Source: Variovorax paradoxus
GTDB lineage: Bacteria > Pseudomonadota > Gammaproteobacteria > Burkholderiales > Burkholderiaceae_C
Assembly: GCF_009498455.1 (NCBI RefSeq)
Contig: NZ_CP045644.1
Span: 1,705,001 to 1,769,000, forward strand
Direction of reading: 5' to 3'
DNA length: 64,000 nt
Part shown: piece by piece, positions 42,494 to 51,898 of the stretch
How positions within the stretch are numbered: position 1 is the stretch's first letter
Layout of the letters: each line of letters opens with the position of its first letter
The notes under the pieces: model-generated
Database searches by the model: none
What the model saw: only the letters and a program-made list of their open reading frames with translations
Told to the model about the DNA's origin: nothing
Position numbers and translations under genes: made by a program

Positions 42494-43825
42494 ATGACTT
42501 CCACCCTCCAGGCCGGCGCGCCTTCGGCCATGGCCGACCTGCCCGTCGATGCCGCGCTCGAGAAACGCGCCTACGCCAAGGTGTTCTGGCGCCTCGTGCC
42601 CTTCCTGATGCTCTGCTACGTGGTCGCGTACCTCGACCGCGTGAACGTCGGCTTCGCCAAGCTGCAGATGGGCGCGGACCTCGGCTTCAGCGAAACCGTG
42701 TTCGGCCTGGGCGCCGGCATCTTCTTTTTGGGCTACTTCCTGTTCGAGGTGCCGAGCAACCTGCTGCTGAACCGCGTGGGCGCCCGCGTGTGGATCGCGC
42801 GGATCATGATCACCTGGGGCCTGCTGTCGGCCTGCTTCGTGTTCGTGGAAGCGCCGACCAGCTTCTACATCCTGCGCTTCCTGCTCGGCGTGGCCGAGGC
42901 GGGCTTCTACCCCGGCGTGATCCTGTACCTGACGCACTGGTACCCGTCGCACCGGCGCGCGCGGATCATCGCGGTGTTCATGTCGGCGATTCCCGTGGCG
43001 GGCATCTTCGGCAACCCGCTGTCGGGCTGGATCATGGACGCCTTCCACGGCGTGTCGTCGATGCACGGCTGGCAGTGGATGTTCATCATCGAAGCCATTC
43101 CCGCCGTGCTGGTGGGCGTGATGGTGCTGCTCTACCTGGACAACGGCATCCAGCACGCACGCTGGCTCTCGCCCGAAGAAAAGCAGCTGCTGCAGCGTGA
43201 AGTCGCGCGCGACCAGGCGCACGGCGCCAAGGGCCCGCACTCGGTGGGCGCGATGTTCCGCGACGCGCGCGTGTGGTGGATGGCCCTCATCTACTTCGCC
43301 TTCGTCATGGGCCAGTACGCGCTGACCTTCTGGCTGCCGACTCTGGTCAAGGCCACGGGCGTGCAGGGCAACTTCAACATCGGCCTGCTGAGCGCCATTC
43401 CGTTCCTGTGCGCGATCGTCGCGATGAACCTCTTCGGCCGCAGTGCCGACGCGCGCCGCGAACGCCGCTGGCACCTGATCATTCCCGCGATGATGGGCGC
43501 CGTGGGCTTCACGGTCGCGGCCTCGTACACGCAGAACACGGTCGTGTCGCTGACCTTCCTGTCGCTCGCGGCAGCCGGCGTGCTCACCTGCGCGCCGCTG
43601 TTCTGGTCGCTGCCCACCGCCTTCCTCTCGGGCACGGCGGCAGCAGCGGGCATCGCGGTCATCAACTCGGTGGGCAACCTCGCGGGCTTCGTGAGCCCGT
43701 ACCTCATCGGCTACCTGAAGGACCTCACGGGCAGCACGCAGATCGGCATGTACGTGCTGGCCGGCGCGTTGGTGCTCGGCGCCATCGGCGTGTGGCTCAC
43801 GCCCAAGCAACTCGTCAACCGCTGA
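42494..43825 (+). CDS. MFS transporter of the anion:cation symporter family (sugar-acid uptake)
   Basis: A 443-residue, 12-helix permease of the ACS family, which imports organic anions such as tartrate, hexuronates or 4-hydroxyphenylacetate with cations. The motif YLDRVNVGFAKLQM after TM1 and RFLLGVAEAGFYPGVILYLTHWYPSHRRAR at TM4 are typical. A central cytoplasmic loop (about residues 220-250) divides the halves. Being the first structural gene before ltnD/denD, it most likely imports L-threonate or D-erythronate. Confidence 0.9.
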   Translation: MTSTLQAGAPSAMADLPVDAALEKRAYAKVFWRLVPFLMLCYVVAYLDRVNVGFAKLQMGADLGFSETVFGLGAGIFFLGYFLFEVPSNLLLNRVGARVWIARIMITWGLLSACFVFVEAPTSFYILRFLLGVAEAGFYPGVILYLTHWYPSHRRARIIAVFMSAIPVAGIFGNPLSGWIMDAFHGVSSMHGWQWMFIIEAIPAVLVGVMVLLYLDNGIQHARWLSPEEKQLLQREVARDQAHGAKGPHSVGAMFRDARVWWMALIYFAFVMGQYALTFWLPTLVKATGVQGNFNIGLLSAIPFLCAIVAMNLFGRSADARRERRWHLIIPAMMGAVGFTVAASYTQNTVVSLTFLSLAAAGVLTCAPLFWSLPTAFLSGTAAAAGIAVINSVGNLAGFVSPYLIGYLKDLTGSTQIGMYVLAGALVLGAIGVWLTPKQLVNR

Positions 43826-43841
43826 TCGAAGGACGCACGAC

Positions 43842-44771
43842 ATGACTTCTTCTTCCAACACCCCCCCCGTCGTCGGCCTCGTGGGCCTGGGCGCCATGGG
43901 CAGCGGCATGGCGCAATCGCTGCGCCGCGCGGGCCATGCACCGCATGTGTTCGACGTGCGACCCGGCGTCGCCGAAGCCTTCGCGCGCGAAGGCGGCACC
44001 GCCTGCGACACGCTGGCCGCGCTCGGTGCGCAGTGCGACATCGTGGTCAGCGTGGTCGTCAACGCGGCGCAGACCGAATCGGTGCTGTTCGGCGACGGCA
44101 CCACGCCCGGTTGCGCGGCGTCGATGAAGCCCGGCAGCCTGTTCGTGATGTGCTCCACCGTCGACCCGAACTGGTCGGTGGCGCTCGAAGCGCGCCTGGC
44201 GCAGCAGGGCATCCTGTACCTCGACGCGCCGATTTCCGGCGGCGCTGCCAAGGCCGCGAGCGGCCAGATGACGATGATGACCGCCGGCACGCCCGCGGCG
44301 TACGAGAAGGCCGGCGCGATGCTCGACGCGATGGCCGCCAAGGTCTACCGCCTGGGCGATTCGGCCGGTGCGGGCAGCAAGGTGAAGGTCATCAACCAGC
44401 TGCTGGCCGGCGTGCACATCGCCGCCGCGGCCGAAGCCATGGCGCTCGGCCTGCGCGAAGGCGTGAACCCCGACGCGCTGTACGAGGTCATCACCCACAG
44501 CGCCGGCAACAGCTGGATGTTCGAGAACCGCATGGCCCACGTGCTCGCGGGCGACTACACGCCGCTGTCGGCCGTCGACATCTTCGTGAAGGACCTGGGC
44601 CTGGTGCTCGACGTGGCGCGCGCCAGCAAGTTTCCGCTGCCGCTGTCGTCCACCGCGCACCAGATGTTCATGCAGGCCTCCACGGCCGGCTTTGCGCGCG
44701 AAGACGACAGCGCGGTCATCAAGATCTTCCCGGGCATCGAATTGCCTGCTGCGAAAGAATCGAAGAAATAG
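43842..44771 (+). CDS. ltnD: L-threonate dehydrogenase
   Basis: A 309-residue beta-hydroxyacid dehydrogenase. The NAD site GLVGLGAMGSGMAQSL is at about residues 12-27, substrate motif DAPISGGAAKAASGQM is near 130, and the catalytic Lys sits in GAGSKVKVINQLLAG. In the tetronate pathway LtnD oxidises L-threonate to 2-oxo-tetronate. Assignment over a generic 3-hydroxyisobutyrate dehydrogenase rests on the following otnK, otnC and otnI genes. It starts 16 bases after the transporter. Confidence 0.9.
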   Translation: MTSSSNTPPVVGLVGLGAMGSGMAQSLRRAGHAPHVFDVRPGVAEAFAREGGTACDTLAALGAQCDIVVSVVVNAAQTESVLFGDGTTPGCAASMKPGSLFVMCSTVDPNWSVALEARLAQQGILYLDAPISGGAAKAASGQMTMMTAGTPAAYEKAGAMLDAMAAKVYRLGDSAGAGSKVKVINQLLAGVHIAAAAEAMALGLREGVNPDALYEVITHSAGNSWMFENRMAHVLAGDYTPLSAVDIFVKDLGLVLDVARASKFPLPLSSTAHQMFMQASTAGFAREDDSAVIKIFPGIELPAAKESKK

Positions 44772-44812
44772 CATCGAGCGTTGCGCTCCACCGATCAGGA
44801 AAGACACACACC

Positions 44813-45826
44813 ATGAACGTTCTCATCACCGGCGGCTGCGGCTTCCTCGGCGCCCGCCTCGCCCGCACCCTGCTCGCCGGCGGCCCGCTCGCACTGGCCG
44901 GCGGCCAGCCCCGGGACATCGCGCGCATCACGCTCGCCGACCGCGTGCCGCCGCCCGCCGACCTCGCAGCCGACGCGCGCATCCAGTTCGTGCAGGGCGA
45001 CCTCTACGAGCAGGCCGCCAACGGCGCATTGCCGCTGGCCGACACCGACGCCGTGTTCCACCTCGCCGCCGCCGTGAGCGGCGAGTGCGAGGCCGACTTC
45101 GACCTCGGCATGCGCAGCAACCTCGACACCACGCGCGCCCTGCTCGACGCCTGCCGCAGCGCCGGTCATGCGCCCGTGTTCGTGTTCTCCAGCTCCGTCG
45201 CCGTGTTCGGCGATTCGCCCGAGCAGCGCCTGCCTGCGGTGATCGAAGACACCACGCTGCCCACGCCGCAGAACAGCTACGGCATCCAGAAGTTCATCGG
45301 CGAGCAGCTCGTGGCCGACTACACGCGCAAGGGCTTCGTGCAGGGCCGCAACGTGCGGCTCATGACGGTGTCGGTGCGCCCGGGCCGCCCGAACGGCGCG
45401 GCCTCCAGCTTCCTGAGCGGCATGCTGCGCGAGCCGCTGGCCGGCGTGCGCGCACGCTGCCCCGTGGCGCCCGAGACGCCGGTCGCGCTGGCTTCGCCCG
45501 GCAACACCGTCGCCGGCATCGTGCGCGCGGCCACCGCCAGCGCCACCGAATGGGGCGCGCGCACCGCCATCAACCTGCCCGCGCTGACCACCACCGTGCG
45601 CGAGATGGCGCAGGCGCTCGAGCGCATCGCCGGCACCGAGGCCACCGCCCTCATCGACTGGGAGCCCGACGCCGCCATCGCGAAGATCGTCACCAGCTGG
45701 CCCAGCCGCATCCACGCCGCGCGCGCCGACGCGCTGGGCCTGAAGGCCGACGCCAGCTTCGACGCCATCCTGCGCGACTACGTGCGCGAGAACGCACAGG
45801 CGGTCACGCTGCCGCTGAAGGGCTGA
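44813..45826 (+). CDS. denD: D-erythronate dehydrogenase
   Basis: A 337-residue extended short-chain dehydrogenase. Rossmann motif ITGGCGFLGARLA is at the N-terminus, and the active-site Tyr-Lys pair lies in NSYGIQKFIGEQL with the partner Ser in FSSSVAVFG. DenD oxidises D-erythronate to 2-oxo-tetronate, the same intermediate that LtnD makes from L-threonate. AGGAAAG lies before the ATG. It ends 3 bases before otnK. Confidence 0.92.
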   Translation: MNVLITGGCGFLGARLARTLLAGGPLALAGGQPRDIARITLADRVPPPADLAADARIQFVQGDLYEQAANGALPLADTDAVFHLAAAVSGECEADFDLGMRSNLDTTRALLDACRSAGHAPVFVFSSSVAVFGDSPEQRLPAVIEDTTLPTPQNSYGIQKFIGEQLVADYTRKGFVQGRNVRLMTVSVRPGRPNGAASSFLSGMLREPLAGVRARCPVAPETPVALASPGNTVAGIVRAATASATEWGARTAINLPALTTTVREMAQALERIAGTEATALIDWEPDAAIAKIVTSWPSRIHAARADALGLKADASFDAILRDYVRENAQAVTLPLKG

Positions 45827-45829
45827 GCG

Positions 45830-47101
45830 ATGGCGAAGCTTGTGCTCGGCTGCATCGCCGACGACTTCACCGGCGCCACCGACCTGGCCAACAACCTCGT
45901 GCGCGCCGGCATGCGCGTGGTGCAGACCATCGGCGTGCCCGCCGGTCCGCTCGATGCCGACGTGGATGCGGTCGTGGTCGCGCTCAAGTCGCGCACCATC
46001 GCGCCGGCCGACGCCATCGCGCAGTCGCTCGACGCGCTGCGCTGGCTGCAGGCGCAGGGCGCGCAGCAGATCTACTTCAAGTACTGCTCGACCTTCGACA
46101 GCACGGCCCAAGGCAACATCGGCCCCGTGACCGAGGCGCTGATGGACGCGCTGTCATGCGACTTCACCATCGCCACGCCCGCCTTCCCCGACAACAAGCG
46201 CACCGTGTTCAAGGGCTACCTGTTCGCGGGCGACGTGCTGCTCAACGAGAGCGGCATGCAGAACCATCCGCTCACGCCGATGACGGACCCGAACCTCGTG
46301 CGCGTGCTGCAGGCGCAGTGCACGCGCAAGGTGGGCCTGATCGACCACGCGGTGGTCGCACGCGGCGCAGCGGCCATCGAAGAACGCATCGCGCAATTGA
46401 AGGCCGAAGGCGTGACCATCGCGATCGTCGATGCGGTCTCGAACGACGACCTGCTGCGCATGGGCCCGGCGCTCGCGAAGCTGCCGCTGCTCACGGCGGG
46501 CTCGGGCGTGGCCATCGGCCTGCCGGCCAACTTCGGCCTCGCGCCGTCGTCGCAGGCCAGCGCGTTGCCGAAGGCCGGCGGCAAGACGGCGGTGGTGTCG
46601 GGCAGCTGCTCGCTCGCCACCAACCGGCAGGTGCTCGACTTCATCCAGCGCGGCGGCGCGGCCATGGCCATCGACCCGCTGCGCATCGCGGCGGGCGTGG
46701 ACGTGGCGGCCGAAGTGCTGGCCTGGGCCGCACCGCTGATCGACAAGGGTTCGGTGCTCGTCTACTCGACCGCCGAAGCCGGCGCCGTGAAGTCGGTGCA
46801 GGGACGGCTCGGCGTGGAAGAAGCCGGTGCCATGGTCGAGCGCACCATCGCCGCCATTGCGCGCGGCCTGGTCGAGCGCGGCGTGCACCAGCTGGTGGTG
46901 GCCGGCGGCGAAACCTCGGGCGCCTGCGTGCAGGCGCTGGGCATCGCGCAGATGCAGATCGGTCCGCAGATCGACCCCGGCGTGCCGTGGTGCCATGCGC
47001 GCTCCGATGCCGCGCCCGACGCCGGGCTGCACATCACGTTGAAGTCGGGCAACTTCGGCAGCGACGATTTCTTCACCAAAGCTTTTACAGTGCTCGCATG
47101 A
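45830..47101 (+). CDS. otnK: 3-oxo-tetronate kinase
   Basis: A 423-residue DUF1537 four-carbon acid sugar kinase. The N-terminal substrate domain begins with GCIADDFTGATDLANNLV and contains KYCSTFDSTAQGNIGPV. The C-terminal nucleotide domain holds VVSGSCSLATNRQ and VVAGGETSGACVQALG. OtnK phosphorylates 3-oxo-tetronate at C4 with ATP. The last bases (ATGA) overlap the start of otnC, a sign of coupled synthesis. Confidence 0.94.
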   Translation: MAKLVLGCIADDFTGATDLANNLVRAGMRVVQTIGVPAGPLDADVDAVVVALKSRTIAPADAIAQSLDALRWLQAQGAQQIYFKYCSTFDSTAQGNIGPVTEALMDALSCDFTIATPAFPDNKRTVFKGYLFAGDVLLNESGMQNHPLTPMTDPNLVRVLQAQCTRKVGLIDHAVVARGAAAIEERIAQLKAEGVTIAIVDAVSNDDLLRMGPALAKLPLLTAGSGVAIGLPANFGLAPSSQASALPKAGGKTAVVSGSCSLATNRQVLDFIQRGGAAMAIDPLRIAAGVDVAAEVLAWAAPLIDKGSVLVYSTAEAGAVKSVQGRLGVEEAGAMVERTIAAIARGLVERGVHQLVVAGGETSGACVQALGIAQMQIGPQIDPGVPWCHARSDAAPDAGLHITLKSGNFGSDDFFTKAFTVLA

Positions 47102-47763
47102 CCGAGAACGAAGCCCGCGACGAAATCTGCCGTGTCGGCCGCAGCCTGTTCGAACGCGGCTACGTGCATGCCACGGCCGGCAACATCAGCGTGCGGCTGG
47201 ACGACGGCTTTCTCATCACGCCGACCGATGCCTGCCTGGGTTTTCTCGACCCCGCGCGGCTCGCACGGCTCGATGCCCAAGGCCAGCAGACCGGCGGCGA
47301 CCGCGCCAGCAAGACCATCGCGCTGCACACGCGCATCTACGCCGCCGCGCGCGCGTTCGATGCCGGCACGGCCTGCGTGATCCACACGCACAGCACGCAC
47401 TGCGTCGCCCTGACCTTGGGCAACCCGCAAGCCGAACTGCTGCCCGCGCTCACGCCCTACTTCGTGATGAAGGTCGGCCATGTGCCGGTCATTGCGTACC
47501 ACCGCCCCGGCGCGCCCGAGGCGGCCGAGCAGGTGGCACACACCATCGCGCGCTACGGCGCGGCCGGCACGCCGATCCGCGCCGCGATGCTCGCGCGCCT
47601 GGGCCCCAACGTCTGGCACGAGACGCCGGCCGCCGCGATGGCCGTGCTCGAAGAGCTGGAAGAAACCGCACGCCTGCAGATGCTCACGCAGGCCACCCGG
47701 CCTGCACCGCTCGCCCCCGATCAGATCGATGAACTGCGCCGCACTTTCGGTGCGCGCTGGTAG
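47098..47763 (+). CDS. otnC: 3-oxo-tetronate 4-phosphate decarboxylase
   Basis: A 221-residue class II aldolase/adducin-fold enzyme. It has YVHATAGNISVRLDDGFLITP, the zinc-binding VIHTHSTHCVALTLG and the late His in the GHVPVIAYHRPG segment. OtnC decarboxylates 3-oxo-4-phosphotetronate to dihydroxyacetone phosphate and CO2, the last step of the pathway. A fuculose-phosphate-aldolase-like reading is the generic alternative; the operon decides it. Confidence 0.93.
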   Translation: MTENEARDEICRVGRSLFERGYVHATAGNISVRLDDGFLITPTDACLGFLDPARLARLDAQGQQTGGDRASKTIALHTRIYAAARAFDAGTACVIHTHSTHCVALTLGNPQAELLPALTPYFVMKVGHVPVIAYHRPGAPEAAEQVAHTIARYGAAGTPIRAAMLARLGPNVWHETPAAAMAVLEELEETARLQMLTQATRPAPLAPDQIDELRRTFGARW

Positions 47764-47775
47764 TACAAACACCCC

Positions 47776-48594
47776 ATGCCCCAATTTGCCGCCAACCTCT
47801 CGATGCTCTACCCGGAGCTCGCATTTCTCGACCGCTTCGACGCCGCCGCGAAAGACGGCTTCCAGGCCGTCGAGTACCTCTTCCCCTACGACTTCAGCAA
47901 AGAAGAGATCGTTGCGCGCCTGAAGCACAACGGCCTGCAGCAGGTGCTGTTCAACGGCCCGCCCGGCGACTGGGCCGGCGGCGAGCGCGGCTTGGCCTGC
48001 CTGCCGGGGCGCGAGGGCGAGTTCCGCGAAGGCATCGCCAAGGCCATCGACTACGCCGTGGCACTCGACTGCCCGCGCATCCACGTCATGGCGGGCCTGG
48101 TGCCCGACAACCTTGCACGCGACGCCGCAGAAGCTGTCTATGTCGAGAACTTGCGCTGGGCCGCGGCCGAGGCCGCGAAGGCTGGGCGCGACGTGCTGAT
48201 CGAGCCGATCAACACGCGCGACATTCCGCGCTTCTTTCTCAACCGGCAAGACCACGCGCACCAGATCGTCGAGACCGTCGGCGCCGCGAACCTCAAGGTG
48301 CAGATGGACCTGTACCACTGCCAGATCGTCGAAGGCGACGTGGCGATGAATCTGCGCCAGTACCTGCCGACCGGCCGCGTCGGCCACCTGCAGATCGCGG
48401 GCGTGCCCGAGCGCCACGAGCCCGATGTCGGCGAGCAGAACTACGACTACCTCTTCGGCGTGATCGACGAGGTGGCGGCGCAGTGCGGCTGGCAGGGCTG
48501 GGTCGGTTGCGAGTACCGCCCGCGCCGCGGCATGGAACCCGGCGGCACCTCGGCCGGCCTGGGCTGGCTGCGCGACTGGCGCCAGCGCGCATGA
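47776..48594 (+). CDS. otnI: 2-oxo-tetronate isomerase
   Basis: A 272-residue TIM-barrel isomerase of the hydroxypyruvate isomerase family ([21 protein letters not shown] start, [39 protein letters not shown]). OtnI converts 2-oxo-tetronate to the 3-oxo form that OtnK accepts, joining both dehydrogenases to the kinase. The metal-binding Glu, Asp, His and Glu fall in the quoted motifs. Its stop overlaps the next gene's ATG (ATGA). Confidence 0.92.
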   Translation: MPQFAANLSMLYPELAFLDRFDAAAKDGFQAVEYLFPYDFSKEEIVARLKHNGLQQVLFNGPPGDWAGGERGLACLPGREGEFREGIAKAIDYAVALDCPRIHVMAGLVPDNLARDAAEAVYVENLRWAAAEAAKAGRDVLIEPINTRDIPRFFLNRQDHAHQIVETVGAANLKVQMDLYHCQIVEGDVAMNLRQYLPTGRVGHLQIAGVPERHEPDVGEQNYDYLFGVIDEVAAQCGWQGWVGCEYRPRRGMEPGGTSAGLGWLRDWRQRA

Positions 48595-49796
48595 CGACGC
48601 TCGAAGCGCTGCGCATCCCGATGCCGCTGCGTGGCTTTGCGGCCGTGGGCAATGCGCAGGTCTTCGACGTCACGATCGACGGCGACACGGTCGCGGCCAT
48701 CGTGCCCAGTGCGTCGCAGACGCAAGCGCGCGGCACGTTGCTGAGCGCGCTCGTCGAGGCGCACGCGCACATCGACAAGAACTTCACCGTCCAGGACGTC
48801 GGCGCCGCGCAGGGCGACCTGTTCACCGCCATCGAGCGCATGGGCCGTCACCGCGCGAGCTGGACCGGCGCCTCGCTGCGCCTGCGCATGGAGCGTGCGT
48901 TGCACGAGGCCTGGCGCGCCGGCACGCGCGCGCTGCGCACGCACCTCGACTGGGTCGAGCCCGAGCCGCCGGCCGCGCTGGCCGTGTTCGAGGCGCTGCG
49001 CGAAGAGTGGGCCGGCCGCATCGAACTGCAGTTCGTCGCGCTCGTGCCGCTCGACGTGTTCGCCGACCTCTCGGCCGGCGAGCGCATCGCGCGCGACGTG
49101 AAGCGCGCGGGGGGCGCGCTGGGCGCTTTCGTCTACCGCAACGGAGGATTGGTCCCCAAGCTGGGCCGCGTATTCGACCTCGCGCAGCAGCACGGGTTGA
49201 CGCTCGACTTCCATGTCGACGAAGGCCTGGACACCGACGCCAGCGGCCTGCGCAGCATTTCGCAGCTGGTGCGCGCGCGCGACTTCAAGGGCCGCGTGGT
49301 CTGCGGCCACGCCTGCTCGCTCTCGGTGCAGGACGATGCGGTGGCCGCCGAAACGCTCACGCTGTGCGCCGGCGCCGGGCTGCACCTGGTCGCGCTGCCG
49401 ACCACCAACCTCTACCTGCAGGGCGCGTGGGACCGCACGCCCGTGGCGCGCGGCATCACGCGCATCCGCGAGGCCGCCGCGCACGGCCTGCGCGCGAGCC
49501 TGGCCACCGACAACGTGCAGGACGCCTTCTATCCCTACGGCAGCTACGACCTGCTCGAGACCTTCGGCCTCGGCGTGCAGATGGCGCACCTCGCGCCCGC
49601 CGCCGACTGGCTCGACACGATCACCGTGAACCCCGCGAAGGCGCTGGGGCTCGCGTGGGACGGCCGGCTCGCGCCGGGCTGCCCGGCCGACCTGGTGGTG
49701 CTGGCCGCCACCGACGAACACGAACTCATCGGCCCGCGCGGCCGCCTGCGCAGCGTCTACCGCGCGGGTCAACTTCTGGAGCCGACAACACCATGA
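48591..49796 (+). CDS. Cytosine deaminase-like amidohydrolase
   Basis: A 401-residue metal-dependent hydrolase of the CodA / N-isopropylammelide hydrolase branch. Metal ligands are visible: HAHIDK (HxH, about residue 60), His in [12 protein letters not shown] (with the catalytic Glu), His in [10 protein letters not shown] and Asp in [16 protein letters not shown]. CodA-type enzymes deaminate cytosine, isoguanine, creatinine or triazines; this one's substrate is not readable. It is locked between otnI and the RidA gene by 4-base overlaps, an unexpected member of a tetronate operon. Confidence 0.85.
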   Translation: MTTLEALRIPMPLRGFAAVGNAQVFDVTIDGDTVAAIVPSASQTQARGTLLSALVEAHAHIDKNFTVQDVGAAQGDLFTAIERMGRHRASWTGASLRLRMERALHEAWRAGTRALRTHLDWVEPEPPAALAVFEALREEWAGRIELQFVALVPLDVFADLSAGERIARDVKRAGGALGAFVYRNGGLVPKLGRVFDLAQQHGLTLDFHVDEGLDTDASGLRSISQLVRARDFKGRVVCGHACSLSVQDDAVAAETLTLCAGAGLHLVALPTTNLYLQGAWDRTPVARGITRIREAAAHGLRASLATDNVQDAFYPYGSYDLLETFGLGVQMAHLAPAADWLDTITVNPAKALGLAWDGRLAPGCPADLVVLAATDEHELIGPRGRLRSVYRAGQLLEPTTP

Positions 49797-50260
49797 GCAT
49801 GGGCAAGCCGATGGCCAACTATGCCGCCGCCAAGCGCGTCGGCGATTTCGTCTTCATGAGCGGCGTGGTCGCCGTCGACCCGGCCACGCGCCGCGCGGTG
49901 GCCGGCTACGACGCCATTCCCGAAGAAGCCCGCACCGCGTTGCAAGGCGTGGGCTATGCCACGGGCCAGATGTCGGTCGACATCTTCGAGGCGCCCATCG
50001 TGGCGCAGAGCTGGTTCGTGCTCGAGCGCATCCGCCAGATCGCGGCCGAGCACGGCGGCACCATGGAAGACGTGGTGAAGCTGGTGCAGTACTTCCGCCA
50101 CCTGCCGCACTACGCGTTCTACAACCGTGTGCGCGGCCTGTTCTACCCGGGCGAGCCGCCGGTGAGCACGGTGGTCGAGGTGTCGCGCTTCCTGCCGGGC
50201 GACGAGGTGCTCGTCGAGGTGGAAGCGACGATGTTCCTGCCCCTGCGCGGCGCTACCTGA
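49793..50260 (+). CDS. RidA family (RutC-like) protein
   Basis: A 155-residue member of the Rid/YjgF/UK114 superfamily (GDFVFMSGVVAVDPATRRAV, then FERIRQIAAEHGGT-like LERIRQIAAEHGGTMEDV, ending DEVLVEVEATMFLP). Rid proteins hydrolyse reactive enamines or imines, and RutC does so in pyrimidine ring breakdown. Its coupling to a deaminase suggests removal of an unstable amino product. The canonical C-terminal Arg-containing motif of RidA itself is not obvious, so the subgroup is uncertain. Its end overlaps the convergent TetR gene by 8 bases. Confidence 0.86.
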   Translation: MSMGKPMANYAAAKRVGDFVFMSGVVAVDPATRRAVAGYDAIPEEARTALQGVGYATGQMSVDIFEAPIVAQSWFVLERIRQIAAEHGGTMEDVVKLVQYFRHLPHYAFYNRVRGLFYPGEPPVSTVVEVSRFLPGDEVLVEVEATMFLPLRGAT

Positions 50261-50903
50261 CGCCTGCGCCTTTCAAAAGAAACTCCGTCACCTGCTCGAT
50301 GAGGTAGCGGCGGTCCTTGTCGTCACCCTCTTGTGCGGCGCTGCGGTAGTAGGCGGCCTGCGTCGCGTGGTCGGCGTAGAACTGCGTCACGGCCCAGATG
50401 TGGAACAGCACCAGCATCGGGTCGGCTGTGTCCATCAGGCCCTGGTTCATCCAGTTCTGGATCACGGCGGCGGCCTGGTCGGTGCGCTGCTTGCTCGTGT
50501 CCATCATGTTGTTGATGACGGGCGCGCCGCGCATCATCTCGGCCGTGAAGATGCGCGAGCGCAGCGGGTGCTCGAACGAGAACATCATCTTGCGCTGGAT
50601 CAGGTCGCCCAGCACCTTGCGCGGGCCGAAGGCCTCGTCGCTGAAGCCGAACACCACGATCCAGTCGGTGAGGATGTCCTGCAGCACCTGGCGGTACAGC
50701 GCTTCCTTGCTCTCGATGTAGTAGTGCAGCTGGGCCTTCGACAGCCCCGCCTTGTCGGCGATGGCCTGCGTCGACGCGCCGGCCAGCCCTTCGCTCGCGA
50801 ACACTTCGATGGCGGCCTGGTTGATGAGGCCGAGCACCTGCGTGTACTTGCGCGAACGCCCGCGCGTGGCGGGTGCTTCGCTGTCGGTGTCGCTCACGCT
50901 CAC
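50253..50903 (-). CDS. TetR-family regulator with RutR-like C-terminal domain
   Basis: A 216-residue TetR regulator. The helix-turn-helix (GASTQAIADKAGLSKAQLHYYIESKEALY) covers about residues 35-65. The rest (FGPRKVLGDLIQRKMMFSFEHPLRSRIFTAEMMRGAP) matches the YcdC/RutR-type C-terminal domain that binds uracil or thymine in E. coli. I start at the GTG whose last bases form GTGA with the reductase stop, which implies coupling; a second GTG two codons later is possible. It probably controls the surrounding nitrogen-compound genes. Confidence 0.85.
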   Translation of the reverse strand: MSVSDTDSEAPATRGRSRKYTQVLGLINQAAIEVFASEGLAGASTQAIADKAGLSKAQLHYYIESKEALYRQVLQDILTDWIVVFGFSDEAFGPRKVLGDLIQRKMMFSFEHPLRSRIFTAEMMRGAPVINNMMDTSKQRTDQAAAVIQNWMNQGLMDTADPMLVLFHIWAVTQFYADHATQAAYYRSAAQEGDDKDRRYLIEQVTEFLLKGAGVR

Positions 50904-51862
50904 AGCTGCAACACCAGGTCGGGGCCCTTGGCGCGCGAGCAGCACAGTGCAACCTTGGTACGCCGCTCGGTGCCCGTGAGGCAGAAGTCGCGGTGCTCGG
51001 CGCCGTCGCCATCGCCCTCGACCACGCAGGTGCCGCACAGGCCCTGCTGGCACGACACGGGAATGTCGATGCCGACTTCGTGCAATGCATCGACCGCGGT
51101 CTGGTCGGCCGCCACCGGCACCTCGATGCCGCGCCGCGCCAGCTTCAGCGTGAAGGGCAGGCCCGTGGTGGCGGCGGCCGTGCCGGTGGGCGCGGCGAAG
51201 TACTCGGTGTGCAGCGCGTCTTCGGGCCAGTGCGCGGCGGCCTCGCGCACCGCCTGCATGAAGCCGCCGGGGCCGCACACGTACAGGTGCGTGTCGGGCG
51301 CGCGGTCGGCCAGCAGCGCGCGCAGGTCGATGCGTTGCGTCGCGTCACCCTGGTCGAGGTGCAGCTTCAGATGTGGGGCCAGCGCGGGCGCATACAGCGC
51401 CTCGGCAAAGGCCAGGTGCTCCTCGCTGCGTGCGAACACGCACAGCGTGAAGTCGGCGCCGCGCGCGGCCAGCGCCTGCGCCATCGCCAGCAGCGGCGTC
51501 ATGCCGATGCCGCCGGCCAGCAGCAGGTGGCGGCGAGCTTCGGCGCGCAGCGGGAAGGTGTTGCGCGGCGCGCTGATCGCAATCAGGTCGCCCTCGCGCA
51601 CGCGCTCGTGCATCGAGGCCGAGCCGCCGCGGCTCGCGTGTTCGCGCTTCACGCCGATCACGTAAGAGCCCGTGCCCGAGGGCGCGCGCGCCAGTGAATA
51701 CTGGCGCGAGAAACCGCCGGGCATGTGCACGTCGATGTGCGCGCCGGCCTCGTAGCCGGGCAGCGCGCGGCCCCACGGATGCGTCAGCTCGAAGGCCAAA
51801 ATTTCCGGCGTCTGGCGCGAGATGCGTTCGACGCGGACGGTCAGGGTGCGTTCGAGGCTCAT
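50900..51862 (-). CDS. Phthalate-dioxygenase-reductase-type oxidoreductase
   Basis: A 320-residue electron-transfer protein in the VanB/PDR order: flavin-binding barrel (SRQYSLARAPSGTGSYVIGVKRE, about residues 50-75), NAD(P)H domain (LLLAGGIGMTPLLAMA, then LYVCGPGGFM) and C-terminal plant-type [2Fe-2S] domain (SCQQGLCGTCVVEGD with a distal Cys in DFCLTG). Such reductases feed Rieske oxygenases in O-demethylation or ring hydroxylation. No oxygenase gene is in the window, so the partner is missing or elsewhere. Confidence 0.9.
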   Translation of the reverse strand: MSLERTLTVRVERISRQTPEILAFELTHPWGRALPGYEAGAHIDVHMPGGFSRQYSLARAPSGTGSYVIGVKREHASRGGSASMHERVREGDLIAISAPRNTFPLRAEARRHLLLAGGIGMTPLLAMAQALAARGADFTLCVFARSEEHLAFAEALYAPALAPHLKLHLDQGDATQRIDLRALLADRAPDTHLYVCGPGGFMQAVREAAAHWPEDALHTEYFAAPTGTAAATTGLPFTLKLARRGIEVPVAADQTAVDALHEVGIDIPVSCQQGLCGTCVVEGDGDGAEHRDFCLTGTERRTKVALCCSRAKGPDLVLQL

Positions 51863-51898
51863 GGTGTCTGTCTCCCTGCTTGCTTGCTTGTTTGTGGG

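Noticed and set aside
43842..44771. Calling this 3-hydroxyisobutyrate dehydrogenase
   Set aside because: The general fold fits, but the adjoining denD, otnK, otnC and otnI genes make L-threonate dehydrogenase the better call.
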